Assembly: GCF_016862075.1 (NCBI RefSeq)
Contig: NZ_BOMG01000033.1
Span: 1 to 64,000, forward strand
Length of the DNA: 64,000 nt
Reading direction: 5' to 3'
DNA from: Actinoplanes couchii
GTDB lineage: Bacteria > Actinomycetota > Actinomycetes > Mycobacteriales > Micromonosporaceae
In this document: positions 1-7,534 of the stretch, piece after piece
Position numbering within the stretch: the first letter of the stretch is position 1
Layout: each line of letters opens with the position of its first letter
Notes under the pieces: generated by a model
What the model was told of the DNA's origin: nothing
Database searches by the model: none
The model's input: only the letters and a program-made list of their open reading frames with translations
Program-made: the position numbers and the translations under genes

Positions 1-3
1 GGG

Positions 4-465
4 TCAGGCCCGGGTTCGGCGGCGGTGGCCTTTCCCCTGGTGCCAGGACTCGATCACCAAGTGGTCGGCGGGGGTGCCCACGTAGGTCAGGACCACCTCT
101 TCGAGGTCGATTTTGAAGAAGCCCGCGCCGACGTGTGGGGTGTTCGGTGGGGGTGGGGTCTCGATCGCACGGCCGGACAGCTTGGCGTCGCCGGGGCCCG
201 CGGACGGGTCGCCCGGTGGGGGCTCCAAGGTGGGGCTGTGCATCGCCAGGCGCGGGTCACGGCGGACGTCTTTCAGCTTCAGCGAATCGGGCATCATGCC
301 GAAGGTGATCTCGCCGCCGATGAACTCGGCCTCGGACGCGCTGATCCGGGGTGAGCCGTCGCGGCGCAGTGTGGCGATGGTCTTGTTGGTCCCGGCTTCG
401 AACAGGGCCCGCACTCGGGCCGCGAACTCCGGGGCTTCTCTCTCGATTTCCTCCCAGCGTGCCAT
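4..465 (-). CDS. Pyridoxamine 5'-phosphate oxidase-family (split-barrel) protein
   Basis: A 153-residue soluble protein with the FMN/F420-binding split-barrel pattern. It opens with a helix and then the strand 'KTIATLRRDGSPRIS', typical of PPOX-family oxidoreductases that bind a flavin-type cofactor. Substrate and cofactor cannot be told from sequence. The stop codon lies just inside the window edge, so the gene is complete. I start at the ATG whose product begins MARWEEIEREAPEF, because the in-frame upstream extension is low-complexity and runs through the intergenic space facing the divergent recombinase gene. A Pro-rich loop in the second half is a lineage-specific insertion. Family call fairly sure, function open. 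Confidence 0.72.
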   Translation of the reverse strand: MARWEEIEREAPEFAARVRALFEAGTNKTIATLRRDGSPRISASEAEFIGGEITFGMMPDSLKLKDVRRDPRLAMHSPTLEPPPGDPSAGPGDAKLSGRAIETPPPPNTPHVGAGFFKIDLEEVVLTYVGTPADHLVIESWHQGKGHRRRTRA

Positions 466-549
466 GACCCGGAGGCTAGACCCGGGGTACGACAGAAACG
501 CCGGATCGCAGACTTGACTCGGAAACCCGCGGGGTGGACGGTCGGAGCG

Positions 550-1806
550 ATGCGGATCCGTGAATTGCACGAGCGGCTGCCCCGGGCCCTGCGTGAAACT
601 GTGGACGAGTTCGGCCGGCACCTCGCGCTGGTGGAGGGGCGATCGGAGCACACGGTCCGGGCGTACGTCGGTGATGTGGTCTCTTTGCTGGATCATGCGG
701 CGTACGAGGGCCGGGGCACTGTCGCCGACCTGGACATCGTGGTGCTCCGGGGCTGGCTGGCAGCCCGGATGGGTTCGGGGGCGGCCCGGACCTCACAGGC
801 GCGACGGGCGGCGTCGATCCGCGCGTTCACCGGCTGGGCACACCGCACCGGCCGCGCCCCCGCCGATCCGGGCGCCCAACTGGCCAGCCCGCGCGCCCAT
901 CGCTCACTGCCGACCGTGCTACGCGCCGACCAGGCCGCAACCCTGATGTCCCCCCACACCTTGGCCGAGGGAAGAGACCCGGCGAGGCAACAGGCCAGCG
1001 CCTCGGAATCGGAAGCAGCCACCACCGGAACCGAAGCCGACACGGATCCCGGCGCAGATCCCGGCGCGGAGGCTGGTACCGAACCTAGGACCGCGACGGA
1101 GGCCAACGGCAAGGGTGACAAGGGCGGGAACGAGGGCCGTGGCGAGGAGGACGGCAGGAACGCCGGCAGCCGAGACGTCAGCGATCACGGCGGGAACGAG
1201 GGTCGCCGCGAGGGGGACGTCGGAGACGTCGATGGCCTAGGTGACGGCGGCCAGGGTAATGGTGACCGGGGTGACGGTGGCCAGGGTGGTGGGGCTGGGA
1301 CGGCTGTGGGGATTCGGGATCGGGCTGTTCTTGAGTTGTTGTATGCGACTGGGATTCGGGTCAGTGAGCTCTGTGATCTGAACCGGGGTGATGTCGATCG
1401 TGGGCGGCAAGTGGTTCGGGTCTTCGGTAAGGGGGCCAAAGAGCGGTCCGTGCCGTTCGGGGATCCGGCTCGGCGGGCTCTGGACGAATATCTGCGGCTG
1501 GGGCGGCCCGAACTCGTGACGCGGGCCAGCCGGGACTCGCTCTTTCTCGGTGTGAAGGGTGGGCGTCTGCAGCCGACCGTCGTGCGGCGGATCGTGGGGG
1601 ACGCGGCCCGGGCCGCGGGACTGCCGCACACCAGCCCGCACGACCTGCGGCACTCGGCGGCCACCCATCTGCTGGACGGCGGCGCCGATCTGCGGGCCGT
1701 GCAGGAGCTGCTCGGGCACAGTTCGCTGGCCAGCACCCAGATCTACACCCATGTGTCGACCGAACGGCTCCGGGCCGCGTTCAACCAAGCCCATCCACGG
1801 GCCTGA
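550..1806 (+). CDS. xerC: XerC-like tyrosine recombinase with a large acidic/glycine-rich insert
   Basis: A 418-residue tyrosine recombinase, presumably the XerC partner for chromosome-dimer resolution at dif; the locus matches actinobacterial xerC synteny. The N-terminal SAM-like core-binding domain spans about 10-135 ('SEHTVRAYVGDVVSLL'). The catalytic domain spans about 253-418, with Arg270 (GIRVSEL), His364-x-x-Arg367 (HDLRH), His390 (LGHSS) and nucleophile Tyr399 (IYTH). XerC is normally about 300 residues. The excess is a 113-residue Glu/Asp/Gly/Ala/Thr-rich segment at about 139-252, in the interdomain linker. Codon use changes at the insert: the following 250 nt use many T-ending codons (ATT, GTT, CTT, GAT), unlike the C/G-ending N-terminal half. 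All catalytic residues are present, so activity is plausible. An alternative TTG start lies 36 nt upstream. Confidence 0.85.
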   Translation: MRIRELHERLPRALRETVDEFGRHLALVEGRSEHTVRAYVGDVVSLLDHAAYEGRGTVADLDIVVLRGWLAARMGSGAARTSQARRAASIRAFTGWAHRTGRAPADPGAQLASPRAHRSLPTVLRADQAATLMSPHTLAEGRDPARQQASASESEAATTGTEADTDPGADPGAEAGTEPRTATEANGKGDKGGNEGRGEEDGRNAGSRDVSDHGGNEGRREGDVGDVDGLGDGGQGNGDRGDGGQGGGAGTAVGIRDRAVLELLYATGIRVSELCDLNRGDVDRGRQVVRVFGKGAKERSVPFGDPARRALDEYLRLGRPELVTRASRDSLFLGVKGGRLQPTVVRRIVGDAARAAGLPHTSPHDLRHSAATHLLDGGADLRAVQELLGHSSLASTQIYTHVSTERLRAAFNQAHPRA

Positions 1807-1811
1807 CATCG

Positions 1812-1817
1812 TACGAT
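1812..1817 (+). promoter_or_regulatory. Possible -10 element for a leaderless aminotransferase transcript
   Basis: TACGAT fits the actinobacterial -10 pattern TAnnnT and ends 7 nt before the ATG of the class V aminotransferase. That gene has no Shine-Dalgarno sequence. This spacing is what a leaderless mRNA would show. No convincing -35 is visible. Confidence 0.35.
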
Positions 1818-1824
1818 CCACTGT

Positions 1825-3003
1825 ATGAGCAAGCCCCGGCCCCTCCCCGGCGCCCGCCTGCTGTTCTCCCTGGACCCCACGGTGTCCTATCTCAATCACG
1901 GCTCGTTCGGCGCCCTCCCGATCAGTGTCCAGCGCGCCCAGCAGCGGCTCCGGGACGAGATGGAGGCCAATCCGCTGCGCTTCTACGGCACCGGGCTGAT
2001 GGACCGGATCGTCCACACCCGACGGCATCTGGCGGGGTTCCTGGGCGCCGACCCGGACGGCAGCGCTCTCGTGCCGAACACCACCGCCGCGGTGTCACTG
2101 GTGCTGCAGTCGGTGACGCTGGGCAGCGCGGACGAGGTGCTGCTGACCGACCACTCCTACGGCTCGGTGACGATGGCGGTGCGCCGGCAGTGCCGCCGGA
2201 GCGGGGCCTCGGCCCGGACGGTGGCGGTGCCGCTGGGCGTGCCGGCCGGCGAGATGGTGAGCCGGGTGCGGGCCGCGCTGCGACCGGGACGGACCAGGCT
2301 GCTGGTGATCGACCAGTTGGCGTCGGCCACGGCGACCCTCTTTCCGGTACGCGAGATCGTCGCCGCCGCCCATGAGCACCGCATCCCGGTGCTGGTGGAC
2401 GCCGCGCACGTGCCGGGGATGCTGCCGGTGGACGTGTCCGCGATCGGCGCCGATTTCTGGGTCGGCAACCTGCACAAGTGGGCCTGGGCGCCCCGGGGCA
2501 CGGCGTTGCTGCACGTGGCGCCGGCCTGGCGGAAACGGATCGATCCGCTGGTCGTCTCCTGGGAGCAGGAGCAGGGTTTCCCGCTGTCGGTCGAGTTCCA
2601 GGGGACGATCGATTACACCCCCTGGCTGGCCGCGCCGGCGGGGGTCTACGCGTTGCGCACGCTCGGGCTGGAAGAGGTCCGGGCCCACAACGAGGCTCTG
2701 GCGGCGTACGCCCAACGGGTTGTCGGTGAGGCCCTGGGCCTGGGGCGCGGGGATCTGCCGCACCCGGGCGGACCCGGCGTGGCCATGCGGGTGGTGCCGC
2801 TGCCGGCCGGGCTGGCCACCACCCAGCCGGAGGCCAACGAACTGCGGCTGCACATCGCCGACAAGCTCGCCGCCGAGGTCCAGGTCAGCGCCTGGGGCGG
2901 CCGGGGCATGCTGCGGTTGAGCGGCCAGGTCTACAACCGGCCGGAGGAATTCGACACCCTGGCCGAACGCCTGCCCGCCCTGCTGGCGGCCTACCAACGG
3001 TGA
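1825..3003 (+). CDS. PLP-dependent aminotransferase class V (isopenicillin-N-epimerase-like)
   Basis: A 392-residue fold-type I PLP enzyme. It opens with 'YLNHGSFGALP', the N-terminal signature of isopenicillin-N-epimerase-like class V aminotransferases. The pocket aspartate lies in 'PVLVDAAHVPGM' and the Schiff-base lysine in 'VGNLHKWAWAPRG' (about residue 220). Members include cysteine desulfurase-like, epimerase and kynureninase-like enzymes; the substrate cannot be assigned here. It begins 18 nt after the recombinase stop, without a clear ribosome-binding site. Its stop codon is the first triplet of a 15-nt tandem repeat, and its last 900 nt are antisense to the open frame of the M23 gene. 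Homology runs to the end, so this is the real gene on this stretch. Confidence 0.85.
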   Translation: MSKPRPLPGARLLFSLDPTVSYLNHGSFGALPISVQRAQQRLRDEMEANPLRFYGTGLMDRIVHTRRHLAGFLGADPDGSALVPNTTAAVSLVLQSVTLGSADEVLLTDHSYGSVTMAVRRQCRRSGASARTVAVPLGVPAGEMVSRVRAALRPGRTRLLVIDQLASATATLFPVREIVAAAHEHRIPVLVDAAHVPGMLPVDVSAIGADFWVGNLHKWAWAPRGTALLHVAPAWRKRIDPLVVSWEQEQGFPLSVEFQGTIDYTPWLAAPAGVYALRTLGLEEVRAHNEALAAYAQRVVGEALGLGRGDLPHPGGPGVAMRVVPLPAGLATTQPEANELRLHIADKLAAEVQVSAWGGRGMLRLSGQVYNRPEEFDTLAERLPALLAAYQR

Positions 3004-3534
3004 GCCAGCCAAAGGTGAGCCAGCCAAAGGTGAGCCGACAGGAAGAGGCGACAAAGCGCCCGAGAAAGGGGACAAGGCGCCCGAGGGAAGCGCCGAAGCA
3101 CCGGGAGAAAGCGGCAACAGCCGCACCCGCCCCAGCCCGAGCAGCAGGAGCGGATCGAGGTAGACGTCGCCGCGCCGCAACCCCCAGTGCAGGCACACCC
3201 CGGGACAGCCCGGATGGCCGGGCTCAAGAGCCCCGATCGGATCACCTGCAGCGACCGGATCCCCCGCGCTGACGTCGGCGGTGACCGGCTCGTAGGTGGT
3301 CCGCAGCCCACCGGCATGCGCGACACTCACCACGCCCCGCCCGGCGAGCCGCTGTGCGAAGACGACGGTGCCGGCCCCCGCGGACCGCACCACCGCCCCG
3401 GCCGGGGCGGCCAGATCGACACCCCGGTGCCCGGGCAGCCAGGGCTGATCGGGCGGATCGAAGGGCCGGGTGACCGCGGTGGGCCCCACCGGCCAGACGA
3501 AGATCAGCGGCAGGAGCATGGCGACGACAGACAT
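2095..3534 (-). CDS. M23 (LytM-like) peptidase domain protein with runaway C-terminal frame
   Basis: The conserved part is the N-terminal ~145 residues (down to about position 3100): a hydrophobic leader 'MSVVAMLLPLIFVWPVG' followed by a LytM/M23 cell-wall endopeptidase domain. His-x3-Asp is seen in 'HRGVDLAAP' and a further His in 'VAHAGG'. The usual HxH reads C-L-H ('GVCLHWGLRRG'), so one catalytic-site histidine is missing. After the domain the frame becomes low-complexity (Ser-Pro-Leu repeats) and continues, codon-aligned and antisense, through 900 nt of the aminotransferase gene before a stop. The functional protein probably ends near 3000-3100 and the native stop may have been lost. An M23 gene near rnhB/xerC is typical of actinobacteria. 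The domain call is firm, the 3' end is not. Confidence 0.6.
   Translation of the reverse strand: MSVVAMLLPLIFVWPVGPTAVTRPFDPPDQPWLPGHRGVDLAAPAGAVVRSAGAGTVVFAQRLAGRGVVSVAHAGGLRTTYEPVTADVSAGDPVAAGDPIGALEPGHPGCPGVCLHWGLRRGDVYLDPLLLLGLGRVRLLPLSPGASALPSGALSPFSGALSPLPVGSPLAGSPLAGSPLVGRQQGGQAFGQGVEFLRPVVDLAAQPQHAPAAPGADLDLGGELVGDVQPQFVGLRLGGGQPGRQRHHPHGHAGSARVRQIPAPQAQGLTDNPLGVRRQSLVVGPDLFQPERAQRVDPRRRGQPGGVIDRPLELDRQRETLLLLPGDDQRIDPFPPGRRHVQQRRAPGRPGPLVQVADPEIGADRGHVHRQHPRHVRGVHQHRDAVLMGGGDDLAYRKEGRRGRRQLVDHQQPGPSRSQRGPHPAHHLAGRHAQRHRHRPGRGPAPAALPAHRHRHRAVGVVGQQHLVRAAQRHRLQHQ
3001..3036. repeat. 15-nt direct repeat at the aminotransferase stop codon
   Basis: The unit tgagccagccaaagg occurs twice head to tail and begins a third copy. 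It starts exactly at the TGA of the aminotransferase. Read on the other strand it encodes the Ser-Pro-Leu-Ala-Gly repeat in the M23 tail. The unit length keeps that frame open. Confidence 0.85.
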
Positions 3535-3564
3535 GCCGGAAAGCCTGCCCGCCCCGCCGGAATC

Positions 3565-3592
3565 CCGCGGCTGGCCCTGTGGACAGCCGCGG
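3565..3592 (-). terminator. Hairpin downstream of DUF2469 gene
   Basis: A perfect 9-bp stem (ccgcggctg / cagccgcgg) with a 10-nt loop lies 9 nt after the DUF2469 stop and before the M23 start. There is no T-run, as is common for actinobacterial terminators. Confidence 0.5.
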
Positions 3593-3600
3593 ACTGTGGA

Positions 3601-3924
3601 TTACGAGCCGAAGCCGCCGTCCTCGGGTAGGGAGATGTCCGGCTTCTCCAGCTCCTCGACGTTCACGTCCTTGAACGTCATCACCCGCACGTTCTTCACG
3701 AAGCGGGCCGGGCGGTACATGTCCCACACCCAGGCGTCGTGCATCTCGACCTCGAAATACACCTCGCCGTCGGAGTTGCGCACGTGCAGGTCGACCTGGT
3801 TGGCCAGGTAGAACCGGCGCTCGGTCTCCACCACGTAGGAGAACTGGCGGACGATGTCGCGGTACTCCCGGTAGAGCTGCAGCTCCATCTCGGTCTCGTA
3901 CTTCTCGAGATCCTCTGCGCTCAT
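3601..3924 (-). CDS. DUF2469 family protein
   Basis: A 107-residue acidic protein matching the DUF2469 family, conserved next to rnhB across actinobacteria (the M. tuberculosis homologue is Rv2901c). It begins 'MSAEDLEKYETEMELQLYRE' and contains the aromatic stretch 'YFEVEMHDAWVWDMYRPAR'. There is no membrane segment or known catalytic motif, and the function is unknown. Its ATG overlaps the rnhB stop by 4 nt, so the two are almost certainly co-translated. A hairpin follows the stop. Confidence 0.85.
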   Translation of the reverse strand: MSAEDLEKYETEMELQLYREYRDIVRQFSYVVETERRFYLANQVDLHVRNSDGEVYFEVEMHDAWVWDMYRPARFVKNVRVMTFKDVNVEELEKPDISLPEDGGFGS

Positions 3925-4760
3925 CGTGTCTCGCCCTCCATGGCCTTATCTTCCCCCACTGACGGCGACGGCTGAGGCTGCTCGCTCGACGCCACGCCGA
4001 CGGTACCCTCAGCGGTCCCCGGAATCAGCAGCGGCTCGGTAACGGATACATCGTCGAACAAAGAAGGAGCGGCCGGCGACGCGGGACGCCGGGCCCGGGG
4101 CGGCCGGTTGCCGCGCCCGGAGGCGGCGGCCACGTTGACGTACGAGAACCGGTGCTCGGCGCACGGCCCGTGCCGGTTCAACGCGGTGCTGTGCTCCTCG
4201 GTGATGTAGCCCTTGTGCACCGCGAAACCGTAGTCCGGAAACTTCTCGTCCAATTCGATCATCAACCGGTCCCGGGTGACCTTCGCCAGCACGCTGGCCG
4301 CGGCGACGCAGGCGGAGACCCGGTCGCCTTTCCAGACCGCGAGACCGGGGGCGCCCAGGCCGTCGACCGGGAACCCGTCGGTCAGCACATAATCCGGGCG
4401 GACCTCCAGCGACGCCAGCGCCCGGCGCATCGCGGCCAGGTTGCAGACGTGCAGACCGCGGGCGTCGACCTCGGCCGGTGGAATGATCATCACGGACCAG
4501 GCCAGCGCTTTCGCCACCACCTGCGCGTAGACGCGCTCCCGGGCGGCCGCGGTCAGCAACTTGGAGTCGGCCAGGCCGGGGATCTCGCCCCGTTTGCCCT
4601 CGGGCAGGATCGCCGCGGCGGCGACCAGCGGCCCGGCACAGGCGCCCCGGCCGGCCTCGTCGGCGCCCGCCACGTGCCGGAAACCGCGGCGCTGCAACGC
4701 CTGCTCCAGGGCGTAGAGCCCGGCTTCCCGCCGAACCACGGTGCGCGGTGGGGCCAACAT
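3921..4760 (-). CDS. rnhB: Ribonuclease HII
   Basis: This enzyme hydrolyses the RNA strand of RNA-DNA hybrids and removes single ribonucleotides from DNA. The 279-residue protein carries the type 2 RNase H active-site motif DEAGRG (Asp34, Glu35), a later catalytic Asp in 'PDYVLTDGFPV', the metal-site region 'ASVLAKVTRDRLM' and the substrate-contact 'HKGYITEEH'. It is about 60 residues longer than the usual 200-230: after 'HRFSYVNV' comes a basic, Pro/Ala-rich tail that turns acidic and Ser-rich and is probably disordered. The start sits 1 nt after the Nudix stop and the end overlaps DUF2469, so the three form one transcription unit. Confidence 0.93.
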   Translation of the reverse strand: MLAPPRTVVRREAGLYALEQALQRRGFRHVAGADEAGRGACAGPLVAAAAILPEGKRGEIPGLADSKLLTAAARERVYAQVVAKALAWSVMIIPPAEVDARGLHVCNLAAMRRALASLEVRPDYVLTDGFPVDGLGAPGLAVWKGDRVSACVAAASVLAKVTRDRLMIELDEKFPDYGFAVHKGYITEEHSTALNRHGPCAEHRFSYVNVAAASGRGNRPPRARRPASPAAPSLFDDVSVTEPLLIPGTAEGTVGVASSEQPQPSPSVGEDKAMEGETR

Positions 4761-4761
4761 G

Positions 4762-5316
4762 TCAGGCCCCTCCCGACGACGGAACCGAACGAGGCGACGG
4801 AAGCGAACGAGGCGACGGAACCGAAGGCGGCGACGGAATCGAAGGCGATGAAGAAAGGGAAGTCGGTGAAGGAAGGGAACGGAGCAGATCGGGCAGGTCG
4901 ACCGGGAAGATCTCCGCGTCGCTCGACTCGATCTCGTCAGCCGACCACCACCGATGCTCGGTGATCGTCAACCGCTCGTCCTCGTCCATCCCGGCCGTGT
5001 CGACCCGCCAGTCGTCCACCCGGAGCAGATAGAAGTCCTGTTCCTGCCGGTAGGCCCGCCCGCCGTACGAGAACTCGGTCACCTCGCTGTGCACCGGCGC
5101 ACCCAGCGCATCGGCCGGCACCCGGAGCCCGACCTCCTCGAACAGCTCGCGGCAGGCGGCGTCCAGGGTCGTCTCGCCCTCGTCGAGGCCGCCACCGGGG
5201 GTGAACCACCAGCGGTAGCCGGGGCGCGCCGGATCTCCGCCGTGCAGCAACAGGACTCGGCCGGCGGGGTTGACAAGGAGAACACGGCCGGCGCGGCGGT
5301 TCTTCACCTCGGTCAC
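4762..5316 (-). CDS. Nudix hydrolase
   Basis: A 184-residue Nudix-fold pyrophosphohydrolase. The Nudix box is intact: 'GGGLDEGET' followed by 'RELFEEVGL' (about residues 42-64) gives the Gx5Ex7REUxEExGU metal-binding helix. An N-terminal strand 'RRAGRVLLVNPAGRVLLLHG' is typical of ADP-ribose, NUDT or dGTP-type members; the substrate is not predictable. The last ~35 residues are a Ser-Pro-Arg-Leu-Val repeat encoded by an 18-nt minisatellite, not part of the fold. It is the first gene of the Nudix-rnhB-DUF2469 unit and follows two lepB genes on the same strand. Confidence 0.85.
   Translation of the reverse strand: MTEVKNRRAGRVLLVNPAGRVLLLHGGDPARPGYRWWFTPGGGLDEGETTLDAACRELFEEVGLRVPADALGAPVHSEVTEFSYGGRAYRQEQDFYLLRVDDWRVDTAGMDEDERLTITEHRWWSADEIESSDAEIFPVDLPDLLRSLPSPTSLSSSPSIPSPPSVPSPRSLPSPRSVPSSGGA
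4778..4849. repeat. 18-nt minisatellite in the Nudix gene 3' end
   Basis: Four consecutive 18-nt units of the form gacggaa(c/g)cgaacgaggc diverge progressively. They encode the six-residue Ser/Pro-rich repeat of the C-terminal tail. The multiple-of-three unit keeps the frame open. Confidence 0.8.
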
Positions 5317-5340
5317 GGGGCCAAGCCTATTGCGCGAGCG

Positions 5341-6000
5341 TCACTTGCCCGCGGCGGGGACCGTCTCGAACTCCTCCGGCACCGAGAGCAGGGTCGCGCG
5401 GTCGAGCGGCCAGAAGATGGTGAAGGCGCGGCCGACGACCGAGTCGATCGGGATCGTCGCCTCCTGGATCTTGCCGGCCTCGTCGGTGGCGATGCTCTGC
5501 TCGTAGTGCTCGAGGGAGTCACCGGAGGCTTCCCGGTGATCACCCATCACCCAGAGCCGGCCCTCCGGCACGGTGATGTCGAAGTCCTGGTCGGCGACCT
5601 GGTTGCGGGTGCCGTCGGACTCCACGTAGACGTACGGCTCGTCGAGGGACTGGCCGTTGATGACGAGACGGCGCTGGGTGTCGCAGCAGACCACGTTGTC
5701 ACCCGGCTGGCCGATGACGCGCTTGATGAAGTCCTCACCGTCGGCGCCGGACTGCCACGCGGTCGGCGCCTTGAAGACCAGGATCTCGCCGCGGCGGGGC
5801 TCCCGGAAGTTGTAGACCAGCTTGTTGACGAGGACCCGGTCCCACAGCTCGAGGGTGTGCTGCATCGAGGGCGACGGGATGTAGAACGTCTGCAGGACGA
5901 AGGCGCGGACGAGGACGGCGACGAGGATCGCCACCCCCAGCAGGATGGGGAGTTCGCGCCAGAACGATCCCTTGCGCTTTTCGGTCTGCTCGTCAATCAC
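5341..6000 (-). CDS. lepB: Signal peptidase I (second copy)
   Basis: A type I leader peptidase, 219 residues, that cleaves signal peptides on the outer face of the membrane. One N-terminal transmembrane helix (about 17-36) is followed by the catalytic box 'FYIPSPSMQHTL' with nucleophile Ser45. The general base Lys lies in 'EDFIKRVIGQPGD' and box E is 'WVMGDHREASGDSL'. The more common SGSM reads SPSM here. It overlaps the upstream lepB by GTGA, so the GTG start is set by translational coupling. Unlike its neighbour it has no C-terminal transmembrane segment. Confidence 0.9.
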   Translation of the reverse strand: MIDEQTEKRKGSFWRELPILLGVAILVAVLVRAFVLQTFYIPSPSMQHTLELWDRVLVNKLVYNFREPRRGEILVFKAPTAWQSGADGEDFIKRVIGQPGDNVVCCDTQRRLVINGQSLDEPYVYVESDGTRNQVADQDFDITVPEGRLWVMGDHREASGDSLEHYEQSIATDEAGKIQEATIPIDSVVGRAFTIFWPLDRATLLSVPEEFETVPAAGK

Positions 6001-6887
6001 GCTCGGAGCCTACGTCGTCGGGTCGCGAACGACATACCGGAACGCGCGGATAAAACCACACCGAACAGAAGGGGGAACAGGTCCACCGCGACGATCGGCG
6101 CGGACTCGCGGGCCTTCACCGGATGCGCCGAGGCGGCCGCCGGGTACTGCTCGCCGAACTGCTGCCAGACGTCCGGGATGTCCAGACCGGTGAAGTGTTC
6201 GCTGGGCCAGACGACCACGAAGGCCCGGCCGATGATGTTGTCGATCGGGACGGGGCCCTGGCAGCGGGCATCCTGCGAGACCTCGCGGTGGTCACCCATC
6301 ACGAACATCTGCCCCGGTGGCACGGTGACCTCGGTGAATCGACGGCTGGTGCACTGACCGGGGATCGGCGGCTGGCTCAGATCGGAGTTGAAGCCTTCGT
6401 CGATGTACTCCTCGTCGATGCCGACCCCGTTGACGGTGATCCGGCCCTTCTCGTCACAGCAGGCGACCTTGTCACCCGGAAGCCCGATCACCCGTTTGAT
6501 GAAGTCCTTCTCGCCGGGCCGGCTGACCCCGACCAGGTCACCGATGGTCCGGCCGAGTTTGGCCAGGAACGCGTCGCTGACCGGCTCGGTCACCTCGGGC
6601 ACCCAGTTCTCGGTGCCGCGGAACACCACGATCTCGCCGCGCAGCGGGTCGCGCATGTCGTAGACGACCTTGTTGACCAGCACCCGGTCCTTGATCTCCA
6701 GGGTGCTCTGCATCGACCCGGAAGGGATGTAGAAGGCCTGGACCAGGAAGGTCCGGATCAATACCGCCAGGCAGAACGCCACGACGAGCAGCAGAGGAAG
6801 TTCCTGCCAGAGAGGCATCTCCTTCCGTACAATGCCACGCCGCCGTCGTGCCGGCCGATAGCCTTCCATCGGATCCACGCTTCGCAT
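5997..6887 (-). CDS. lepB: Signal peptidase I (first copy)
   Basis: A type I signal peptidase of 296 residues. A basic N-terminus is followed by a membrane helix (about 30-50), then 'FYIPSGSMQSTL' with nucleophile Ser58, the Lys box 'KDFIKRVIGLPGDKV' and box E 'FVMGDHREVSQDAR'. A ~30-residue insertion 'WVPEVTEPVSDAFLAKLG' lies between the catalytic boxes. A second hydrophobic segment near the C-terminus, then 'RRRRLRA', suggests two membrane passes. It is separated from rplS by a 166-nt gap with a nested hairpin, so it probably has its own promoter, and it is coupled to the next lepB. In M. tuberculosis a single lepB holds this position. Confidence 0.9.
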   Translation of the reverse strand: MRSVDPMEGYRPARRRRGIVRKEMPLWQELPLLLVVAFCLAVLIRTFLVQAFYIPSGSMQSTLEIKDRVLVNKVVYDMRDPLRGEIVVFRGTENWVPEVTEPVSDAFLAKLGRTIGDLVGVSRPGEKDFIKRVIGLPGDKVACCDEKGRITVNGVGIDEEYIDEGFNSDLSQPPIPGQCTSRRFTEVTVPPGQMFVMGDHREVSQDARCQGPVPIDNIIGRAFVVVWPSEHFTGLDIPDVWQQFGEQYPAAASAHPVKARESAPIVAVDLFPLLFGVVLSARSGMSFATRRRRLRA

Positions 6888-6927
6888 CTCCCGCCGCCTA
6901 ACGGCCGAACCGCCCCCGGATACAGCA

Positions 6928-6970
6928 CTACCGCCCGGGTTTCCCGGCTAGGGGAACTTACGGGCGGTAG
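6928..6970 (-). terminator. Nested hairpin between rplS and lepB
   Basis: A perfect outer stem of 10 bp (ctaccgcccg / cgggcggtag) encloses an inner stem ttccc/gggaa. It lies about 84 nt after the rplS stop and 40 nt before lepB. It probably terminates the ribosomal operon or attenuates read-through into lepB. Confidence 0.5.
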
Positions 6971-7053
6971 GACTGGAATGGTTCACCAACTCAAGCACCC
7001 GGGACGCGGGCAAGCATAGTTCGCCCGCACCCGTCCCGGTCGCATCGCGGAGA

Positions 7054-7410
7054 TCAGACGGTCTGCTTCTCCCGCAGCTCCTTGATCTTCGCCTTCTTGC
7101 CGCGCAGCTCACGCAGGTAGTAGAGCTTGGCGCGACGGACGTCACCGCGGGTGATGACCTCGATCTTGTCGATCGCCGGGCTGTTGAACGGGTAGGTCCG
7201 CTCGACGCCGACGCCGAAGCTGATCTTGCGGATCTTGAAGGTCTCCCGCAGGCCGGAGCCCTGGCGGGCGATCACGACGCCCTGGAAGACCTGGACACGG
7301 GACCGGTTACCTTCGACGACCCGGGCGTGCACCTTGAGAGTGTCACCGGCCCGGAAGTCCGGAAGGTCGGTGCGCTGCGACTGGGCGTCAAGAGCGTCCA
7401 GGGAGTTCAT
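7054..7410 (-). CDS. rplS: 50S ribosomal protein L19
   Basis: Ribosomal protein L19, 118 residues, at the 30S-50S interface. The diagnostic segments are '[20 protein letters not shown]', '[13 protein letters not shown]', '[13 protein letters not shown]' and the basic end '[17 protein letters not shown]'. I use the ATG giving [13 protein letters not shown], the usual length; the much longer open frame upstream is a composition artefact running into trmD. It is the last gene of the rpsP-KH-rimM-trmD-rplS block and is separated from trmD by 124 nt, in which I see no recognised leader element. Confidence 0.96.
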   Translation of the reverse strand: MNSLDALDAQSQRTDLPDFRAGDTLKVHARVVEGNRSRVQVFQGVVIARQGSGLRETFKIRKISFGVGVERTYPFNSPAIDKIEVITRGDVRRAKLYYLRELRGKKAKIKELREKQTV

Positions 7411-7534
7411 CGCTGCATCCTCGTACTCTGGGGCGCGTCGGGAGTTCGGCGCGCGATGGGTGATTCTGACCCCGGACGACAAGCTCGGGGCCCTCGTCTC
7501 CGCCCTGCGGCGCAGGAGAGAGACGGCAACCTCA

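Noticed and set aside
7411..7534. Possible L19 or trmD leader RNA in the trmD-rplS gap
   Set aside because: Only a weak 5-bp hairpin is visible, with no match to a ribosomal leader I know.
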